Positions 33,387 through 35,335 of a DNA stretch of 35,335 nucleotides are shown piece after piece. Source of the DNA: Pirellulales bacterium (GTDB taxonomy: Bacteria; Planctomycetota; Planctomycetia; Pirellulales; JADZDJ01). The notes under the pieces are model-generated. The model was given only the letters and a program-made list of their open reading frames with translations. It did no database searches and was not told where the DNA came from. The stretch covers positions 1-35,335 of the forward strand of contig DATJYL010000207.1 in NCBI GenBank assembly GCA_035499655.1, given 5' to 3'. A program made the translations under genes and the position numbers. Position 1 is the stretch's first letter, and each line of letters starts with the position of its first letter.

Positions 33387-33497
33387 GCCTGGATTCATAA
33401 AATTAGGGCATGGCTGGTCCTGATTTCGCTGCGGGTTTTTTCTTGAGAAAACTGCTGACGCAAAAAGAATTCGTGGTGATACCAACGCTACGCCTGA
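33078..33497 (+). repeat. Dockerin/PEP-CTERM module, copy 3, with downstream flank
   Basis: This is the most diverged of the three modules but colinear with copy 2 over its whole length, including non-coding sequence after the stop. The flank carries CTGACG at 33455-33460 and GATACC at 33478-33483, again 17 bp apart, but no plus-strand gene follows. Confidence 0.8.
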
Positions 33498-33630
33498 ATT
33501 ACGCTCCCGCGCTTCATTATCGCACCCATGGGCGACATCTGGCATTCTCTCGACATCGCGCGGAGCAAGATCTTCGGTACTCATTTCAGATGGCGCCCAT
33601 GGGTGCCCGTTGCCGGACAAGATGAGCAGA

Positions 33631-35335
33631 TCATCGACCGGATTCGGGCGTTTTGGGCGTGCCAATTTTCAACATCAGGGCGCCGTGAAAGGGAATGGTG
33701 GATGTATACTCGCTGTCGAACTGGCCAAGGTTGCGCTGCCGCCATAAATCTCGCACGGCTTGCGGCCCACTTAACTGCAAGTCAGACCAGCGGACAGTAG
33801 CCTCGACGGGATCGGCCACTTTTTCGAGGGCTGCTTTCGCTTCTGCTTCCGTGTCGAATTCGGTGGATTGTTTCGATTCGAGATTTGTAAGTTTCCAAGC
33901 ACGTGATGATGGTGGCGGCTGCCCGGCTCGGGCGCGGGGTGGAGCTGTCAATTCGTACCGGCCGCAGTTAAACAACCCTACCGCGAGCGTGCCGTCGGCC
34001 AAAGGACGGGCCAAAATCTCGATATCCGACCGTTTCTCGTCTTTGATATGTGTGGCTTGTTTTCCCAAGGGATCTTGATTGACGGCCAATACTTCGTCGT
34101 TGGTTAATAACCCCAGAGTGAAGTCGTCCAGCTGCGTCATGTCACAGCCGATCAACAGTGGCGCTGCCAACAGACTCCACAGCGTGATGTGGGTGTATTG
34201 TTCGTCGGGGGTTAAACCTGTGGCATGAAGTTTAGGACCCCAACCCACCATACCGACCACCAACATATCAGGATCGTTCCAATGGCCGGGACCGGCGAAT
34301 TGTGCCCATTTATCTTCGCCAAATCCCTTGCTGCTCATCGACGTCCAGTTGTCGCGAATGTCGCCCGAAGTGCGCCAGGCGTTGGACAATCGAGCCCAAT
34401 CCGCCGCGCCGGAAAAAGGCGCGCTATTAGAAAGACTGAGTACAATGTCACGCTTACTTTTACGAATGGCGTTCAGCATTTCCTCGACTTGCGGCGGCTC
34501 AATCGGATTCCAGTCATATTTCAAATAATCGAAACCCCACTCCGCCCATTGCCGGGCGTCGTTGGCGGCAAACGGATACGGACCCACCGCCCACGGCAGG
34601 ATTTTTTTGTTGACCTGCTTAGGACCGGTTGGTTTTTCCCAAGTTCCCTCGGGGTCTTCCGCCGACCCGCCAGCATATCCAGCATAAGACGTGACCCAAG
34701 GCGTGGAGTAAATTCCCGGCTTCAAACCCAGCGCATGGATTTCGTCGCACAGCTTCTGCATATCTGGGAACTTCTGATTGCCTTGTAGGGCGTTGAACTT
34801 GCCGCCCCGTTTGCCTTGCCAGGTATCGTCAATATTGATGTACGTCCAACCGTGTTTGATCAGTCCCTTGTCGACCATGGCATGGGCGGCAGCCAGAACT
34901 TTCTCTTGATCGACCGCACCAGCAAAGCAATTCCAACTGTTCCAACCCATGGGCGGTGTGAGGCATATTGCATCGCCAATTTTGATCCGTAGTGGCTTGC
35001 TGTCGGATCCCAATGAATTTCGGGCCGTGAGTGTGACCAAGTATTCGCCTGGTTGGGTCAAGGTGCCGGTGATGCATCCGGTCTTGGAATTCAACGACAA
35101 ACCATCTGGTAATCCTTGAACGGCGTACGAAATCGGCTCTTCGCCGGTGGCGGGAATCGTGAACAAAACAGGACTTTCAGGCCGGGCCCCGAAAACACGT
35201 GCGCCATTGATTCGAGGCGTTGCCGGAGGGGCGGGCGTGAGAATTTCAGCGCCACATGCCTGGGTGTATTGCAGAGCAATTAACACCAACAGGACGATGA
35301 TGCTAACGGTTAACTGCTTTGTGATTGACGAGGTC
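33631..35335 (-). CDS. Exported GH27 alpha-galactosidase (5' end outside the window)
   Basis: At least 567 residues. The frame stays open to the right edge, and the last part inside the window (SIIVLLVLIALQYTQACGA) is the core of a signal peptide, so the true start lies beyond 35335. An Ig-like putative domain (EPISYAVQGLPDGLSLN, GTLTQPGEYLVTLTA) precedes the barrel. GH27 motifs are all present: TPPMGWNSWNCF, YINIDDTWQ, the nucleophile Asp in YLKYDWN, the acid/base Asp in SGDIRDNW, GHWNDPDMLVVG and APLLIGCDM. A C-terminal beta domain follows, possibly with an inserted segment. It would release terminal alpha-galactose. It is convergent with the large exoprotein gene, with about 245 bp between them that holds only the repeat copy. 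Confidence 0.95.
   Translation of the reverse strand, partial: TSSITKQLTVSIIVLLVLIALQYTQACGAEILTPAPPATPRINGARVFGARPESPVLFTIPATGEEPISYAVQGLPDGLSLNSKTGCITGTLTQPGEYLVTLTARNSLGSDSKPLRIKIGDAICLTPPMGWNSWNCFAGAVDQEKVLAAAHAMVDKGLIKHGWTYINIDDTWQGKRGGKFNALQGNQKFPDMQKLCDEIHALGLKPGIYSTPWVTSYAGYAGGSAEDPEGTWEKPTGPKQVNKKILPWAVGPYPFAANDARQWAEWGFDYLKYDWNPIEPPQVEEMLNAIRKSKRDIVLSLSNSAPFSGAADWARLSNAWRTSGDIRDNWTSMSSKGFGEDKWAQFAGPGHWNDPDMLVVGMVGWGPKLHATGLTPDEQYTHITLWSLLAAPLLIGCDMTQLDDFTLGLLTNDEVLAVNQDPLGKQATHIKDEKRSDIEILARPLADGTLAVGLFNCGRYELTAPPRARAGQPPPSSRAWKLTNLESKQSTEFDTEAEAKAALEKVADPVEATVRWSDLQLSGPQAVRDLWRQRNLGQFDSEYTSTIPFHGALMLKIGTPKTPESGR

Overview
The window looks like a chromosomal segment of a planctomycete, probably a Pirellulales-type bacterium. 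The evidence is a type-IV-pilin-like DUF1559 protein with the H-x9-DG signature, followed by a small carboxypeptidase-regulatory-like lipoprotein. Very large secreted proteins also combine autotransporter-associated beta-strand repeats, a dockerin-like calcium-binding pair and a PEP-CTERM tail. The assignment rests on family composition only; no search was run.

Layout. (1) Positions 1-9900 hold a stress and signalling block: a zinc-ribbon membrane microprotein, a TPR protein, a YbhB/PEBP protein, a Cys-rich four-helix copper-storage-like protein, a HEAT-repeat protein, a SpoIIAA/STAS-like protein, a NarL/HisKA_3 two-component pair with overlapping genes, csrA, an Hsp20 chaperone, a secreted PDZ protein, a site-2-type metalloprotease with CBS domains and a receiver-like protein whose phospho-acceptor Asp appears replaced by Glu. 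(2) Positions 10100-11921 hold a scrambled IS5-type element. Its transposase is split into an N-terminal scrap and a C-terminal third, and a Y-family DNA polymerase fragment lies between them on the opposite strand. A 5'-truncated membrane-protein gene abuts the element. (3) Positions 12000-18760 are on the minus strand: the DUF1559 protein and its lipoprotein, a secreted pectate-lyase-like beta-helix protein, a GH18-like glycosidase closely behind an HGSNAT/DUF5009-like acyltransferase, and a membrane protein. (4) Positions 18930 to the right edge form a polysaccharide-degradation locus: a DUF5696-like glycosidase, a GH97 enzyme broken by a frameshift, a 1607-residue fused lyase protein, a 1589-residue beta-helix protein and a GH27 alpha-galactosidase cut by the window edge.

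How it works together. Regions 3 and 4 read as an export and degradation programme for a galactose- and uronate-containing polysaccharide. Large beta-helix or jelly-roll enzymes would cleave the backbone at the cell surface (PEP-CTERM sorting, calcium-binding dockerin modules), and GH97 and GH27 would trim alpha-linked sugars. The GH18/acyltransferase pair would act on amino sugars. The substrate is an inference.

Most notable observations: one continuous frame joins two complete PEP-CTERM-type exoproteins, with a PEP-CTERM tail running straight into a signal-peptide-like segment. A dockerin/PEP-CTERM module is present three times, and in two copies the similarity continues colinearly through the stop codon into a downstream promoter-like site. 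The IS5 element carries a polymerase fragment where the middle of its transposase should be.
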